From the NCBI GenBank assembly GCA_015709495.1, contig CP054189.1, positions 496,001-560,000 on the forward strand: a stretch of 64,000 nucleotides of DNA, in the 5' to 3' direction. This DNA comes from Chthonomonadaceae bacterium (lineage in GTDB: Bacteria > Armatimonadota > Fimbriimonadia > Fimbriimonadales > Fimbriimonadaceae). A program made the translations under genes and the position numbers. Shown in pieces: positions 16,781 through 25,247 of the stretch (position 1 is the stretch's first letter; the number at the start of each line of letters is the position of its first letter). The notes below the pieces were generated by a model. It was not told where the DNA came from and searched no databases. It worked only from the letters and a program-made list of their open reading frames with translations.

Positions 16781-17795
16781 AGGCGACTTGCTGAGCGGAG
16801 AGATCATCCTCTACCGCACGCCTGAAGGCGCGTCGAAAGTCGAAGTCCTATACGAAGGAGAGACCTTCTGGCTGAACCAAAAGCGGATTGCGGAGTTGTT
16901 TGGCGTCGAAGTCCCCACGGTCAGTTACCACCTCAGAGAGATCTTCTCGTCAGGAGAGCTGAGCGAAGAAGCAACTGTTCGAAAAATTCGAAGAGTTCAA
17001 ACCGAGGGCGCACGGGAAGTCTCTCGAGAAATTGAGTTTTACAACTTGGACGCCATCATCTCCGTCGGGTACCGCGTGAACAGCTACCAGGCTACGCAGT
17101 TTCGCATTTGGGCTACACAGACGCTGCGAGAATTCGTCGTTAAAGGGTTCGCGCTCGACGACGAACGCCTCAAGCTCAACAAGCGGTTTGGAAAGGACTA
17201 CTTCGATCAGCTCATCGAGCGGATTCGTGAAATCCGGGCGAGCGAGAGGCGCTTTTATCTCAAGATTACGGACCTCTACGAGCAGGCGAGCATCGACTAC
17301 GACAAGGACTCGGAAATCACGAAGACGTTTTTCAAGACCGTTCAGAACAAGCTTCATTGGGCCGTTAGCGGAATGACTGCAGCGGAGATTGTCGCTTCCC
17401 GGGCTGACGCAAAGAAGCCGACGATGGGTCTGACAACCTGGAAGAACGCTCCCGGGGGCAAAATCGTGAAGTCCGATGTCGCAGTGGCGAAGAACTACCT
17501 TATCGAGCGCGAAATCAAGGAGCTAGACCGTATCGTGTCCATGTATCTGGACTATGCGGAGCTTCAAGCGACGCGTCAGGTACCCATGCGCATGGCGGAC
17601 TGGGTCGAAAAGCTGGATGCTTTTCTCAAGTTCAACGAATATGACGTCTTGACCAACGCCGGAACCATATCGGCAGAGGTCGCGAAGCAGTTGGCCGAGG
17701 CCCATTATGAGCAGTTCAGGGTCAAGCAGGACCAGGCTTTTGAAAGCGATTTCGAGCGCGAAGTCAAGAGGATTGAGGGCAGGCGGAAGTCATGA
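16773..17795 (+). CDS. rhuM: RhuM family protein inside the restriction-modification operon
   Basis: This 340-residue protein has the RhuM hallmark: an N-terminal helix-turn-helix-like segment (FWLNQKRIAELFGVEVPTV), followed by FYNLDAIISVGYRVNS and FRIWATQTLREFVVKGF. The rest is helical. RhuM was first noted in a Salmonella pathogenicity island and is often found in mobile islands; its biochemical role is not settled. Here it overlaps the Res gene by 8 bases and the methyltransferase gene by 4, so it is an integral operon member. One sampled line of it (16981-17040) is 27/60 G+C, below the neighbouring housekeeping genes, consistent with acquisition. Confidence 0.88.
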   Translation: MGEGDLLSGEIILYRTPEGASKVEVLYEGETFWLNQKRIAELFGVEVPTVSYHLREIFSSGELSEEATVRKIRRVQTEGAREVSREIEFYNLDAIISVGYRVNSYQATQFRIWATQTLREFVVKGFALDDERLKLNKRFGKDYFDQLIERIREIRASERRFYLKITDLYEQASIDYDKDSEITKTFFKTVQNKLHWAVSGMTAAEIVASRADAKKPTMGLTTWKNAPGGKIVKSDVAVAKNYLIEREIKELDRIVSMYLDYAELQATRQVPMRMADWVEKLDAFLKFNEYDVLTNAGTISAEVAKQLAEAHYEQFRVKQDQAFESDFEREVKRIEGRRKS

Positions 17796-20380
17796 GCAAG
17801 GTCGACTACACCAAACACAAAGACAAGCGGGTGAATAACCCTACGATGGAGAACCGGGGGTTCTTTGTGGAGGAAGAGCGGAAGCCTTATGAGGCGCTGT
17901 ATCCGCGCGATCCTTCTCTGGACCCGCAGCTGGTTTGGAAGGGGAAGGACGAGCAGGACCGGGAGGACCTGGCGGTTCCGACCGTGCCGATCTACATTCA
18001 GGAGAAGATCCACCCGGCGGCGATCATCGAAGACTTGCGAAAGCGCAGTGAGGACCGCGCACCGCGTAACGAGGACCAAATCTCCCTCTTTGCCGACTTC
18101 AACGGCGTTGAGGACGACTTCGAGAAGAAGCTGGACTTCTACAGCCATCAGGACGACCGGATGCCGCACTGGTCGAACCGCATGATCCTGGGCGATTCGC
18201 TCGTGGTCATGAACAGCCTGGCCGAGAAGGAAGGGCTCAAAGGCAAGGTCCAGTGCATCTATATGGACCCGCCGTACGGCATCAAGTTCGGCTCGAACTG
18301 GCAGGTGAGCACACGCAAACTTAGAGTCAAGGATGGTCAGTTTGAGGATGCGGCACGGGAGCCTGAGGTTGTCAGGGCTTTCCGAGACACGTGGGTTAGG
18401 GGCATTCATTCTTATCTCAGCTATCTACGCGACCGTTTGAGAGTGGCACAGGAGCTTCTAACTGAGACTGGCAGCGTTATGGTGCAGATCGGCGACGAGA
18501 ATGTGCACCTCGTGAGGTGCTTGTTGGACGAGGTGTTTGGATCGGAGAACTTTGTGTCTGAGATAAGATTTAAGAAAACAGGCGCATCAGGTGCCGAGCT
18601 CCTCGACAATGTTGCTGACGCCATTATCTGGTATGCCAAGGACAAGGAAAACCTGAAATATAGGCCGGTCTATGTAGACCGCGAAGACCGCGAGTCACTA
18701 ATAGGTGCATACCGCCTTAAGGATGAATTCGGGGAGAACTATCGAATTGCACCGCTTACGAGCGGGCGACCGGCTAATGCGGGCGACTTGACCTCGTTTA
18801 CGTACAGGGGCAAGGAGTACGGGCCTGGCGCGGGAACATTTAAGACGGACATTAGCGGAATGCAGAGACTTGCAACGGCCGGCAGGTTGCTTCCGACGGG
18901 CCGCTCACTCAGCTACAAGCGGATGCTGTCGGACTTTACTGTCGCCCCATTATCCAACATGTGGTCTGACACAATGGGAGCAACCACGGAGAAGATTTAC
19001 GTCGTACAAACCGCGCAACGAATTGCCAACCGATGTGTTCTGATGACCACCGACCCAGGCGACCTTGTTCTCGATCCCACTTGCGGCAGTGGGACGACCG
19101 CCTACGTCGCCGAGCAGTGGGGACGTCGCTGGATCACGATCGACACGAGCCGCGTGGCGCTCGCCCTTGCCCGAACGCGGCTCATGGCGGCAAGGTTCCC
19201 CTACTACCTGCTCGCCGACTCTCCCGAAGGGGTGCAGAAGGAGGCCGACGTCACCGGCCAGGTCCCGCCGGGCTACGAAACCTCGGGCGACATCAAGAAG
19301 GGGTTCGTCTATGAGCGCGTGCCTCACGTGACGCTCAAGAGCATCGCCAACAACCCGGACATCCGGGAGGGCATGACCCGTGAGGAGATCGACAAGGCGA
19401 TCCTGAAACACGCCGAGACTGAATACCTCTTCGATAAGCCCTACGAGGACAAGAAGCGCGTCCGCGTGACCGGCCCGTTCACCGTCGAAAGCCTCTCTCC
19501 CCACCGCGTCCTGCCCGCCGAAGAGGAGCGGCCCGAGAGCGAGACGGCCGCCCAGCGCGAGGACACGAGCAACGACTTCGTCGCCATGGTGCTGGACAAC
19601 CTGCGCAAATCGGGCGTGCAGAACAGCAAGAAAGGCGAGCGGCTGAAGTTCGAGGACCTGCAACCGCACGCCGGGCGCTGGATTCAGGCGCGGGGGAGCT
19701 ATGAAGCCGGAGACGGGAGCGTGAAGTCGGTCGCCATCTCGGTCGGACCTGAATACGGCGCCGTCAGCCCGCTCCAAGTGAAGGAGGCGGCGAAGGAAGC
19801 GGTGCTGGGGGCAGGGCATGATGTGCTGCTGATCTGCGGTTACGCCTTCGACCCGCACGTGAACGAAGAGGCGAAGCAGTACGGCAAGCTGACCGTCCTC
19901 CCCGCCAAGATGAACGCCGACCTGCAGATGGCGGACGAACTACTCAAGAAGACCGGCGCGGGGAACCTGTTTATGGTCTTTGGAGAGCCGGACCTTTCCT
20001 ACACGATCAATGACGGGAAGGTGACGGTGGAGCTGAAGGGCTTGGACGTTTTTGACCCGACGACCGGCGAGATTCGGAGCAGCTCGACCGACGATATCGC
20101 GTGCTGGTTCGTGGACACGAACTACGACGGCGAGAGCTTCTTCGTCCGGCACGCCTATTTCGTCGGCGCGGAGGTCACGGACAAGAAGGACGGGCAGAAG
20201 TATGATCCCTATCGAGCGCTGCGCTCGACCCTGCGCGCCGAGATCGACTTGGACGCCTGGTCGTCGCTGTACTCAACCGTCTCCCGGCCGTTCGACCTTC
20301 CCGAGACCGGCAAGTTCGCGGTGAAGGTGATCAACCACTACGGGGACGAGGTGCTGAAGGTGTACGAAGTAACCTGTTGA
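17792..20380 (+). CDS. Site-specific DNA methyltransferase (type III Mod-like, beta class)
   Basis: This 862-residue N6-adenine or N4-cytosine methyltransferase has the catalytic DPPYGIKFG motif (about residue 158) before the AdoMet-binding DPTCGSGTT motif (about 427), the beta-class order. The segment between them is the target-recognition domain and is visibly poorer in G+C than the flanks. Beyond residue ~500 lies a ~350-residue C-terminal extension that is not part of a minimal Mod protein. It contains VSVGPEYGAVSPLQVKEAAKEA-like Rossmann-type alternation but no motif I can name. It methylates host DNA to protect it from the Res protein at 13781 and is joined to rhuM by an ATGA overlap. 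Confidence 0.9.
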   Translation: MSKVDYTKHKDKRVNNPTMENRGFFVEEERKPYEALYPRDPSLDPQLVWKGKDEQDREDLAVPTVPIYIQEKIHPAAIIEDLRKRSEDRAPRNEDQISLFADFNGVEDDFEKKLDFYSHQDDRMPHWSNRMILGDSLVVMNSLAEKEGLKGKVQCIYMDPPYGIKFGSNWQVSTRKLRVKDGQFEDAAREPEVVRAFRDTWVRGIHSYLSYLRDRLRVAQELLTETGSVMVQIGDENVHLVRCLLDEVFGSENFVSEIRFKKTGASGAELLDNVADAIIWYAKDKENLKYRPVYVDREDRESLIGAYRLKDEFGENYRIAPLTSGRPANAGDLTSFTYRGKEYGPGAGTFKTDISGMQRLATAGRLLPTGRSLSYKRMLSDFTVAPLSNMWSDTMGATTEKIYVVQTAQRIANRCVLMTTDPGDLVLDPTCGSGTTAYVAEQWGRRWITIDTSRVALALARTRLMAARFPYYLLADSPEGVQKEADVTGQVPPGYETSGDIKKGFVYERVPHVTLKSIANNPDIREGMTREEIDKAILKHAETEYLFDKPYEDKKRVRVTGPFTVESLSPHRVLPAEEERPESETAAQREDTSNDFVAMVLDNLRKSGVQNSKKGERLKFEDLQPHAGRWIQARGSYEAGDGSVKSVAISVGPEYGAVSPLQVKEAAKEAVLGAGHDVLLICGYAFDPHVNEEAKQYGKLTVLPAKMNADLQMADELLKKTGAGNLFMVFGEPDLSYTINDGKVTVELKGLDVFDPTTGEIRSSSTDDIACWFVDTNYDGESFFVRHAYFVGAEVTDKKDGQKYDPYRALRSTLRAEIDLDAWSSLYSTVSRPFDLPETGKFAVKVINHYGDEVLKVYEVTC

Positions 20381-20400
20381 TTCCTCAAGGCCCCCGGCAT

Positions 20401-20454
20401 GTGCTGGTCCAGGATCGGGCCCCAGCACCCCGCTTCCGACTCCCCGGCGGGGTG
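20401..20454 (+). promoter_or_regulatory. Two overlapping, mutually exclusive stem-loops before rpsU
   Basis: Hairpin A pairs GTGCTGG (20401-20407) with CCAGCAC (20422-20428). Hairpin B pairs CACCCCGC (20426-20433) with GCGGGGTG (20447-20454). They share CAC at 20426-20428 and so cannot form fully together. The region lies 20-74 bases after the methyltransferase stop and 61 bases before the rpsU start. It could be a terminator for the restriction-modification operon or an rpsU leader switch. No T-run follows B. Confidence 0.45.
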
Positions 20455-20515
20455 GGGTTGTCAAGTTTGACGAAAATCAGCCAGAATATAAGTCTGTCGG
20501 AGGAATTAACGAGTT

Positions 20516-20686
20516 TTGGTTTACGTCACCGTCCAATCGAACGAGTCGATCGATGCAGCGCTGAAGCGCTTCAACCTCAAGCTTCAGCAGAGCGGCATCC
20601 TTCGGGACCTGAAAGAGCATTCGGCCTATGAGAAGCCGAGTGAGAAGCGCCGACGCGCCAAGCGGCGACGCCAACTCCGCCAATAG
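20516..20686 (+). CDS. rpsU: 30S ribosomal protein S21
   Basis: This 56-residue basic protein matches bacterial S21: V-x-V-x-x-N-E-S-I-D-A-A-L-K-R-F-N near the N-terminus, then SGILRDLKE, YEKPSEKRRR and a final Arg/Lys/Gln tail. S21 sits on the platform of the small ribosomal subunit near the 3' end of 16S rRNA and helps initiation. The only possible start is TTG at 20516, because an in-frame TAA lies three codons upstream and no ATG or GTG is available. GGAGG sits at 20499-20503, 12 bases before, slightly far. It is followed by ybeY, another ribosome-related gene. Confidence 0.92.
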   Translation: MVYVTVQSNESIDAALKRFNLKLQQSGILRDLKEHSAYEKPSEKRRRAKRRRQLRQ

Positions 20687-20779
20687 TCTTGTCGGGTCCT
20701 GCGGCGAGCAATGAGGCTCGTATGCGCACTGAACTGAATCTCGATCTCCTTCCTTCCCTCCTCCGGCCCCCAGGCATCG

Positions 20780-20802
20780 CTGGCTCGAATCCCTCGAGCC
20801 AG
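20780..20802 (+). other. 9-bp perfect stem-loop between rpsU and ybeY
   Basis: CTGGCTCGA (20780-20788) pairs with TCGAGCCAG (20794-20802) around ATCCC. It lies in the 192-base gap after rpsU. The following bases are only mildly T-rich, so it may be a weak terminator or an mRNA stabiliser that separates rpsU output from the downstream membrane genes. Confidence 0.5.
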
Positions 20803-20878
20803 TCCGTTCGCTCACGAAGTTCTTCCTTCGACGCATCCCCTTGCTCCGTTGAATGATCGGGCATCCCGATCCCTGCGT

Positions 20879-21382
20879 ATGGAACCCCCCAGTACCCACC
20901 GAATCGAAGTTCTTGACACCACGGATAGCGGAGTCTCGCTTGGGCTCGCGGTCGAACTGGTTCGAGCGGTCCTCGACCGTCACTGCACGACCCCGCGTGC
21001 CGTCGAACTCGTGTTGGCGTCCGGTGAGAAGGTTCGGGAGTTGAACCGACGATTCCGTGCCCTCGATTCGGATACGGACGTGCTTTCCTTTCCTGCCGCT
21101 CCTCTGCCCGGCCCCCCAAGCGCCGAGCGCGCACTGGGCGAAATCGTCGTCTCTTGGGATATGGCGCAACGCCAGGCTGCCCTGCGAGGCGTCGAACCCG
21201 AACTCGAAATCGCTTGGCTCGCCCTTCACGGCGCCCTGCATTTGGTGGGCTTCGACGACGAGTCTGAGCCGGACCGGGCGGCCATGCTCGCGGAAATGAA
21301 CTCGATCGCGCAAGATCATGGCTTGGACCCTCAGCAGGAATGGAGCTCGATCTACGCCGAATCTCAAGGGGTGGAATCATGA
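20879..21382 (+). CDS. ybeY: Endoribonuclease YbeY (rRNA maturation)
   Basis: YbeY is a zinc RNase for 16S rRNA 3'-end maturation and ribosome quality control. This 167-residue copy has the D-T-D-V-L-S-F-P segment and the zinc-site region HGALHLVGFDDESE. The usual motif is H-G-x-L-H-L-x-G-Y-D-H; here the third His ligand is replaced by Asp, with the first two intact. I chose ATG 20879; a TTG at 20849 would add ten residues without family similarity. The gene ends in an ATGA overlap with the kinase gene, so the two are coupled. Confidence 0.88.
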   Translation: MEPPSTHRIEVLDTTDSGVSLGLAVELVRAVLDRHCTTPRAVELVLASGEKVRELNRRFRALDSDTDVLSFPAAPLPGPPSAERALGEIVVSWDMAQRQAALRGVEPELEIAWLALHGALHLVGFDDESEPDRAAMLAEMNSIAQDHGLDPQQEWSSIYAESQGVES

Positions 21383-22098
21383 GCATCGAGCGGCGTCACG
21401 GGTTCCTGGAAGCGTTCAACGTCGCCATGCGGGGTCTGGTTTACACGTTCCGCACCCAGCGACACATGCGATTTCACCTCTACGTGGTGCTTGTGGTGAC
21501 GATTGCGGGCGTGTTTTTCGGCCTGCGCCTCCGCGAGTTGCTGGTGCTCCTATTCACGATCAGCTTGGTGCTCGTCGCCGAGATGTTCAACAGCGCGATC
21601 GAGACCACGGTCGATCTGGTGCAACCCACCTACCACCCGCTCGCGAAGTTCGCCAAAGACATCGCTGCGGGCGCGGTGCTCATCACGACCATCATCGCGC
21701 TCGTGGTCGGGTCGCTGCTGCTTCTTGGCGAGAGCCGATGGGAGATGATCAAGCTCAACCTGACCTCCGAATCGATCGGCCTTCCGCTCACGACGAGGTT
21801 CCTCTTGGGTCTGCCCGTGATCTTCGTGTTGATCGTCATCGGCAAGGGCCTGGGCAAGAGGGGTCAAGTTTTCAAGGGTGGGCTCATTAGCGGCCATGCG
21901 GCGTTCGGTTTCTTTATTGCGACGGCCGTGATGTTCCTGACCGATCAGCCTCTTGTCGGGGGACTTGCCATCGCTCTGGCGGCCATCATCGCCCAAAGCC
22001 GGTGGGAGGCCAAGATTCACTCGTTTTTCGAGATCACTCTCGGCGCGGCAGTCGGCATTCTGGTCGGGCTCACGCTGTTTTACATCGTTCCGAAATGA
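21379..22098 (+). CDS. Undecaprenol/diacylglycerol kinase fused to a PAP2-like phosphatase domain
   Basis: This is a 239-residue membrane protein. The first ~125 residues are a DgkA-type kinase: helices around HLYVVLVVTIAGVFFG, the signature AEMFNSAIETTVDL, then HPLAKFAKDIAAGAVLI. The C-terminal ~100 residues resemble a PAP2 phosphatase, with SGHAAFGFF and SRWEAKIH matching the SGH and SR-x5-H signatures, although the first K-x6-RP motif is not seen. In Gram-positive-like systems the kinase part phosphorylates undecaprenol; the fused phosphatase could reverse or complement that in lipid-carrier recycling. The pairing is inferred from domains only. It is coupled to ybeY by ATGA. Confidence 0.85.
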   Translation: MSIERRHGFLEAFNVAMRGLVYTFRTQRHMRFHLYVVLVVTIAGVFFGLRLRELLVLLFTISLVLVAEMFNSAIETTVDLVQPTYHPLAKFAKDIAAGAVLITTIIALVVGSLLLLGESRWEMIKLNLTSESIGLPLTTRFLLGLPVIFVLIVIGKGLGKRGQVFKGGLISGHAAFGFFIATAVMFLTDQPLVGGLAIALAAIIAQSRWEAKIHSFFEITLGAAVGILVGLTLFYIVPK

Positions 22099-22119
22099 AC
22101 TCCAACCCACTCGAAACCC

Positions 22120-23610
22120 ATGAAAGATAAACCCCCTGAACGTGCGCCACGAAAGCCCCATGGCAATCGTGGACTCGAACAATGGATCGGAACGGTCCTT
22201 GCCGTTGCGCTGATCGCTGCGGCCTTCGCGGGCCTGAGGCCCACCGGGGCTTTGGAAGCAAGCGTCTTCACGCTCGACCCTGTGGGCGCGACGACGGTAA
22301 CGCTCCTGATGGCCGGCGTGCTCGTGCTCGTGCTTTTGAACGGGGTCTTCGTGGCCGCAGAGACGGCGATCGAACTGCTCCGGCCGAGGCTCTTTAAGCA
22401 CCTCAAAGACGAGCACCCCAAGAGGTATGAAAGACTGACGGCATTGGCGGACAACTCGGCTCAGAGCGTGGCGGCCTGCTCGCTCGCCAGCCAGACCGCT
22501 CAGCTTGCGATCGTGCTTTTCCTGCTGCTGCTTGCGCCCAACCTGCTTGATGTGCTCTCCACCCGATTTGGGGTTCCAACCACCTACGCTGGAGTCATCC
22601 TTGCGGTCCTTCTCTTGATGGTTCCGGTGGGTCTGGTCCTGATCGTCTTTGGGGTCCTCGTGCCCCGCAGCTACGCGACTCTGCACCCCCATAACGTCGC
22701 ATCGGGCCTGTATCCGGTGGTACGAATCACCTCGATCGTTTTTGCGCTTCCCGCCGGCGCGATCATGGGTCTGGCGAGCCTCTTGACCGCGAGGTTTGGC
22801 GGCCGCGCCAGCTTTGCGAACTTGAACATGGCCGAAGAGGAGATTCTGACGTTGGTCGAGTCGGCTGAGGAATCCGGAGAAATCGAGCAAGAGGAGCGGG
22901 AGTTGATCCGATCCGTGTTCTCGTTTACCGACACCGTCGCTCGCGAGATCATGACCCCGCGCGTCGATCTCGACGCCATGCCGATCTCCACCGAACCCGA
23001 TGAGCTTATCAAGGTGATCCAAGAGACCGGGCACTCGCGCATCCCCCTATACGATAAGACCGACGACCAGATTCTCGGCATCATCCACGCCAAGGACCTG
23101 TTTCTCGCGATGTTCAGTAACAAGGCGCCCAACCTACGTAACCTGATGCGGCCCGCGATCTTCGTTCCTGAGAACAAAAACCTCTACGAGTTGCTCGCGG
23201 AGCTTCGTCAAAGCCGATCCCAAATGGCGATCGTCCAAGACGAGTTCGGGGGAACTGCGGGGATCGTCACCATCGAAGACATCGTCGAGGAGCTTGTCGG
23301 AGACATCGTGGACGAATACGACGTCGAGGAGCCGGAGATCATCGAGGTCGAAGGAACTTGGGTCATCGACGGACGAACGCACATCGACGACGTGAACGAC
23401 GCTTTGCGATCCGAGCTTCAGTCCGACGAGTTCGACACCATCGGCGGCTACTTGTTCGGGTTGTTCGGACGCCAACCCAAGGACGGCGACTTCATCGAGG
23501 TCGAGGGTCTCAAACTCTTGGTCCTCGAAACCGACGGCCGGCGCATCCAGAAGGTCCAGATCGAGCGGGTCAGCGAACCCGCAGAGGCTAACGCCGACAG
23601 CGCCCGGTGA
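22120..23610 (+). CDS. Hemolysin-like CNNM/CorC transporter with CBS domains
   Basis: This 496-residue protein has an extra N-terminal TM segment, then a CNNM membrane domain (about residues 60-250, with LVLLNGVFVAAETAIELLRPR). A pair of CBS domains follows (REIMTPRVDLDAMPIS... and GHSRIPLYDKTDDQILGIIHAKDL), and then a CorC/HlyC C-terminal domain (IDGRTHIDDVNDALRSEL...). Relatives are Mg2+/Co2+ or Na+-linked exporters; the older name hemolysin is historical. It follows the kinase gene by 21 bases and probably belongs to the same transcript. It converges on comM. Confidence 0.9.
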   Translation: MKDKPPERAPRKPHGNRGLEQWIGTVLAVALIAAAFAGLRPTGALEASVFTLDPVGATTVTLLMAGVLVLVLLNGVFVAAETAIELLRPRLFKHLKDEHPKRYERLTALADNSAQSVAACSLASQTAQLAIVLFLLLLAPNLLDVLSTRFGVPTTYAGVILAVLLLMVPVGLVLIVFGVLVPRSYATLHPHNVASGLYPVVRITSIVFALPAGAIMGLASLLTARFGGRASFANLNMAEEEILTLVESAEESGEIEQEERELIRSVFSFTDTVAREIMTPRVDLDAMPISTEPDELIKVIQETGHSRIPLYDKTDDQILGIIHAKDLFLAMFSNKAPNLRNLMRPAIFVPENKNLYELLAELRQSRSQMAIVQDEFGGTAGIVTIEDIVEELVGDIVDEYDVEEPEIIEVEGTWVIDGRTHIDDVNDALRSELQSDEFDTIGGYLFGLFGRQPKDGDFIEVEGLKLLVLETDGRRIQKVQIERVSEPAEANADSAR

Positions 23611-23646
23611 GCACAAAGGTTCGAAGGGCGCCCAATGCCCCGCCTC

Positions 23647-25164
23647 TCAGTCGGGTGGGCGCTCGCGATATTGCACCGCTTCCGCGATATGTCGGGTGTC
23701 GAGCTGCTCCACCCCTTCGAGGTCAGCGATGGTGCGCGCTACCTTCAGTATCCGGTCGAAGACCCGCGCCGACAGGTTCATTCGCCCCATAATCGACCTC
23801 ATAAAGTCGCTGCACGGAGAGTCGAGGGGAACGAGTTCTCGGATTTCTCTCGGGCGCATGGAAGCGTTCAGGCGCGGACGCCCGAGGCGAGCGTGTTGCC
23901 GATTGCGGGCTTGCACGACTCTGGAGCGGATCGCTTGGCTGGTTTCGCCGGTGGGCTTGTCGAGCAGTTCCTCTGGCTTGAGCCGGGGAACCGCGATGTG
24001 CAGATCGATGCGGTCCATGAGCGGGCCGCTGATTCTGCCCGCGTACTTGATGCAGAGCGCAGGGTTGCTCACGCACTTTTGCTCGGGAAGGCCACGATAT
24101 CCACATGGACAAGGGTTCATCGCTCCGACGAGGATGCACTCCGCTGGGAACGTGAGGGTCGCATGGGCGCGCGAGACGGTGACCACACCGTCTTCGAGCG
24201 GTTGACGAAGAGCCTCAAGAACAGGCCGGTCAAACTCGGGCATCTCGTCGAGAAAGAGCACGCCTTTGTGCGCCATGCTGATCTCACCGGGCTTCGGGAA
24301 CTTCCCTCCTCCCACGATCGCAGCGTGGCTGGCCGAATGGTGTGGCGAGCGGAACGGGCGCTCCCATACGAGCCCCTGCCGGCCGCCCTTCTGCCCCGAG
24401 GCGCTGAGAACCCGCGTAACCTCGATGCTCTCCTCGACGGTGAGTTCCGGCAAGATTGTGGGCAGCCTCCGAGCGAGCATCGTCTTTCCCGAACCGGGCG
24501 GACCGGTCATAAGCACGTTGTGCCCCCCTGCGGCGGCGATTTCGAGGGCGCGGATCGCTGGACGCTGGCCCTTCACGTCCGCGTAGTCCACCTCGTACGC
24601 GGGGAGCGAAGATTCGTGGCTCGATTCGATCGGCATCGGCCCCAACAACGTCGAGCCGTTCAAGACCTCGACCATCTCTTGGAGGCTGTTGAGGCCAAAC
24701 ACGGAGACCGTGGAGGAGAGCGCCGCCTCGCCGGCGCTTTGCGAGGGGAGGAGAAGGCGCGAGAAACCCCGCTCCATCGCAAGAATCGCCGCGCTCACCG
24801 CTCCGTCGATGGCTCGGAGCTCTCCATCCAATCCCAACTCGCCTAAGATCAGCGTCGATTCCAACTCGGAGTTCGGGATCTGGCCCGAAGCGGCAAGAAT
24901 CGCCGCGGCGATGGGCAGGTCCAGCGAGGGACCCTCCTTGCGCACGTCACCCGGCGCGAGGTTACAGATGATGTGAACTCGTGGAAAGTCCAGTTCGCTG
25001 TTTCGAATCGCGCTCCGCACCCGAACTTTGCTCTCCGCCACCGCTTGGTCGGGCAGGCCCACAAGGTGAAACTCGGGCGTGCTCGAAGGGCGAAGATCGA
25101 CTTCGACGACGACCGGCACCGCATCGATGCCGATCAGCGTTGCGGCGTTGACCTTCGCGATCAT
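23647..25164 (-). CDS. comM: YifB/ComM-type Mg chelatase-like AAA+ ATPase
   Basis: This 505-residue protein has an N-terminal Lon-protease-like S5 fold (AATLIGIDAVPVVVEVDL, FHLVGLPDQAVAESKVRVRSA), a AAA+ domain with Walker A GPPGSGKTMLARRLP, Walker B FLDEMPEF, a NPCPCGYRG zinc-like motif and a C-terminal MgChl domain. ComM is a helicase that promotes branch migration during natural transformation; YifB homologues are widespread, so DNA uptake is not proven here. The start ATG at 25164 has TACTGT 7 bases upstream and fits the family N-terminus better than an upstream in-frame start at 25227. Confidence 0.92.
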   Translation of the reverse strand: MIAKVNAATLIGIDAVPVVVEVDLRPSSTPEFHLVGLPDQAVAESKVRVRSAIRNSELDFPRVHIICNLAPGDVRKEGPSLDLPIAAAILAASGQIPNSELESTLILGELGLDGELRAIDGAVSAAILAMERGFSRLLLPSQSAGEAALSSTVSVFGLNSLQEMVEVLNGSTLLGPMPIESSHESSLPAYEVDYADVKGQRPAIRALEIAAAGGHNVLMTGPPGSGKTMLARRLPTILPELTVEESIEVTRVLSASGQKGGRQGLVWERPFRSPHHSASHAAIVGGGKFPKPGEISMAHKGVLFLDEMPEFDRPVLEALRQPLEDGVVTVSRAHATLTFPAECILVGAMNPCPCGYRGLPEQKCVSNPALCIKYAGRISGPLMDRIDLHIAVPRLKPEELLDKPTGETSQAIRSRVVQARNRQHARLGRPRLNASMRPREIRELVPLDSPCSDFMRSIMGRMNLSARVFDRILKVARTIADLEGVEQLDTRHIAEAVQYRERPPD

Positions 25165-25247
25165 TAGGTCCACAGTACAACGCACGGGAGCGGTTATCCT
25201 GCCGAGAATCGGAAGGACCTCGCGCAAAGGCGTCGAATTATCCTCAT

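Noticed and set aside
21550-23034. 494-codon minus-strand ORF opposite the kinase and CNNM genes
   Set aside because: Extreme Arg/Asp/His/Gln composition typical of antisense frames in GC-rich DNA; both genes opposite are firmly identified.
23635-24846. 403-codon plus-strand ORF opposite comM
   Set aside because: It mirrors the third-codon-position bias of the well-supported comM gene on the other strand; product is low-complexity and matches no family.
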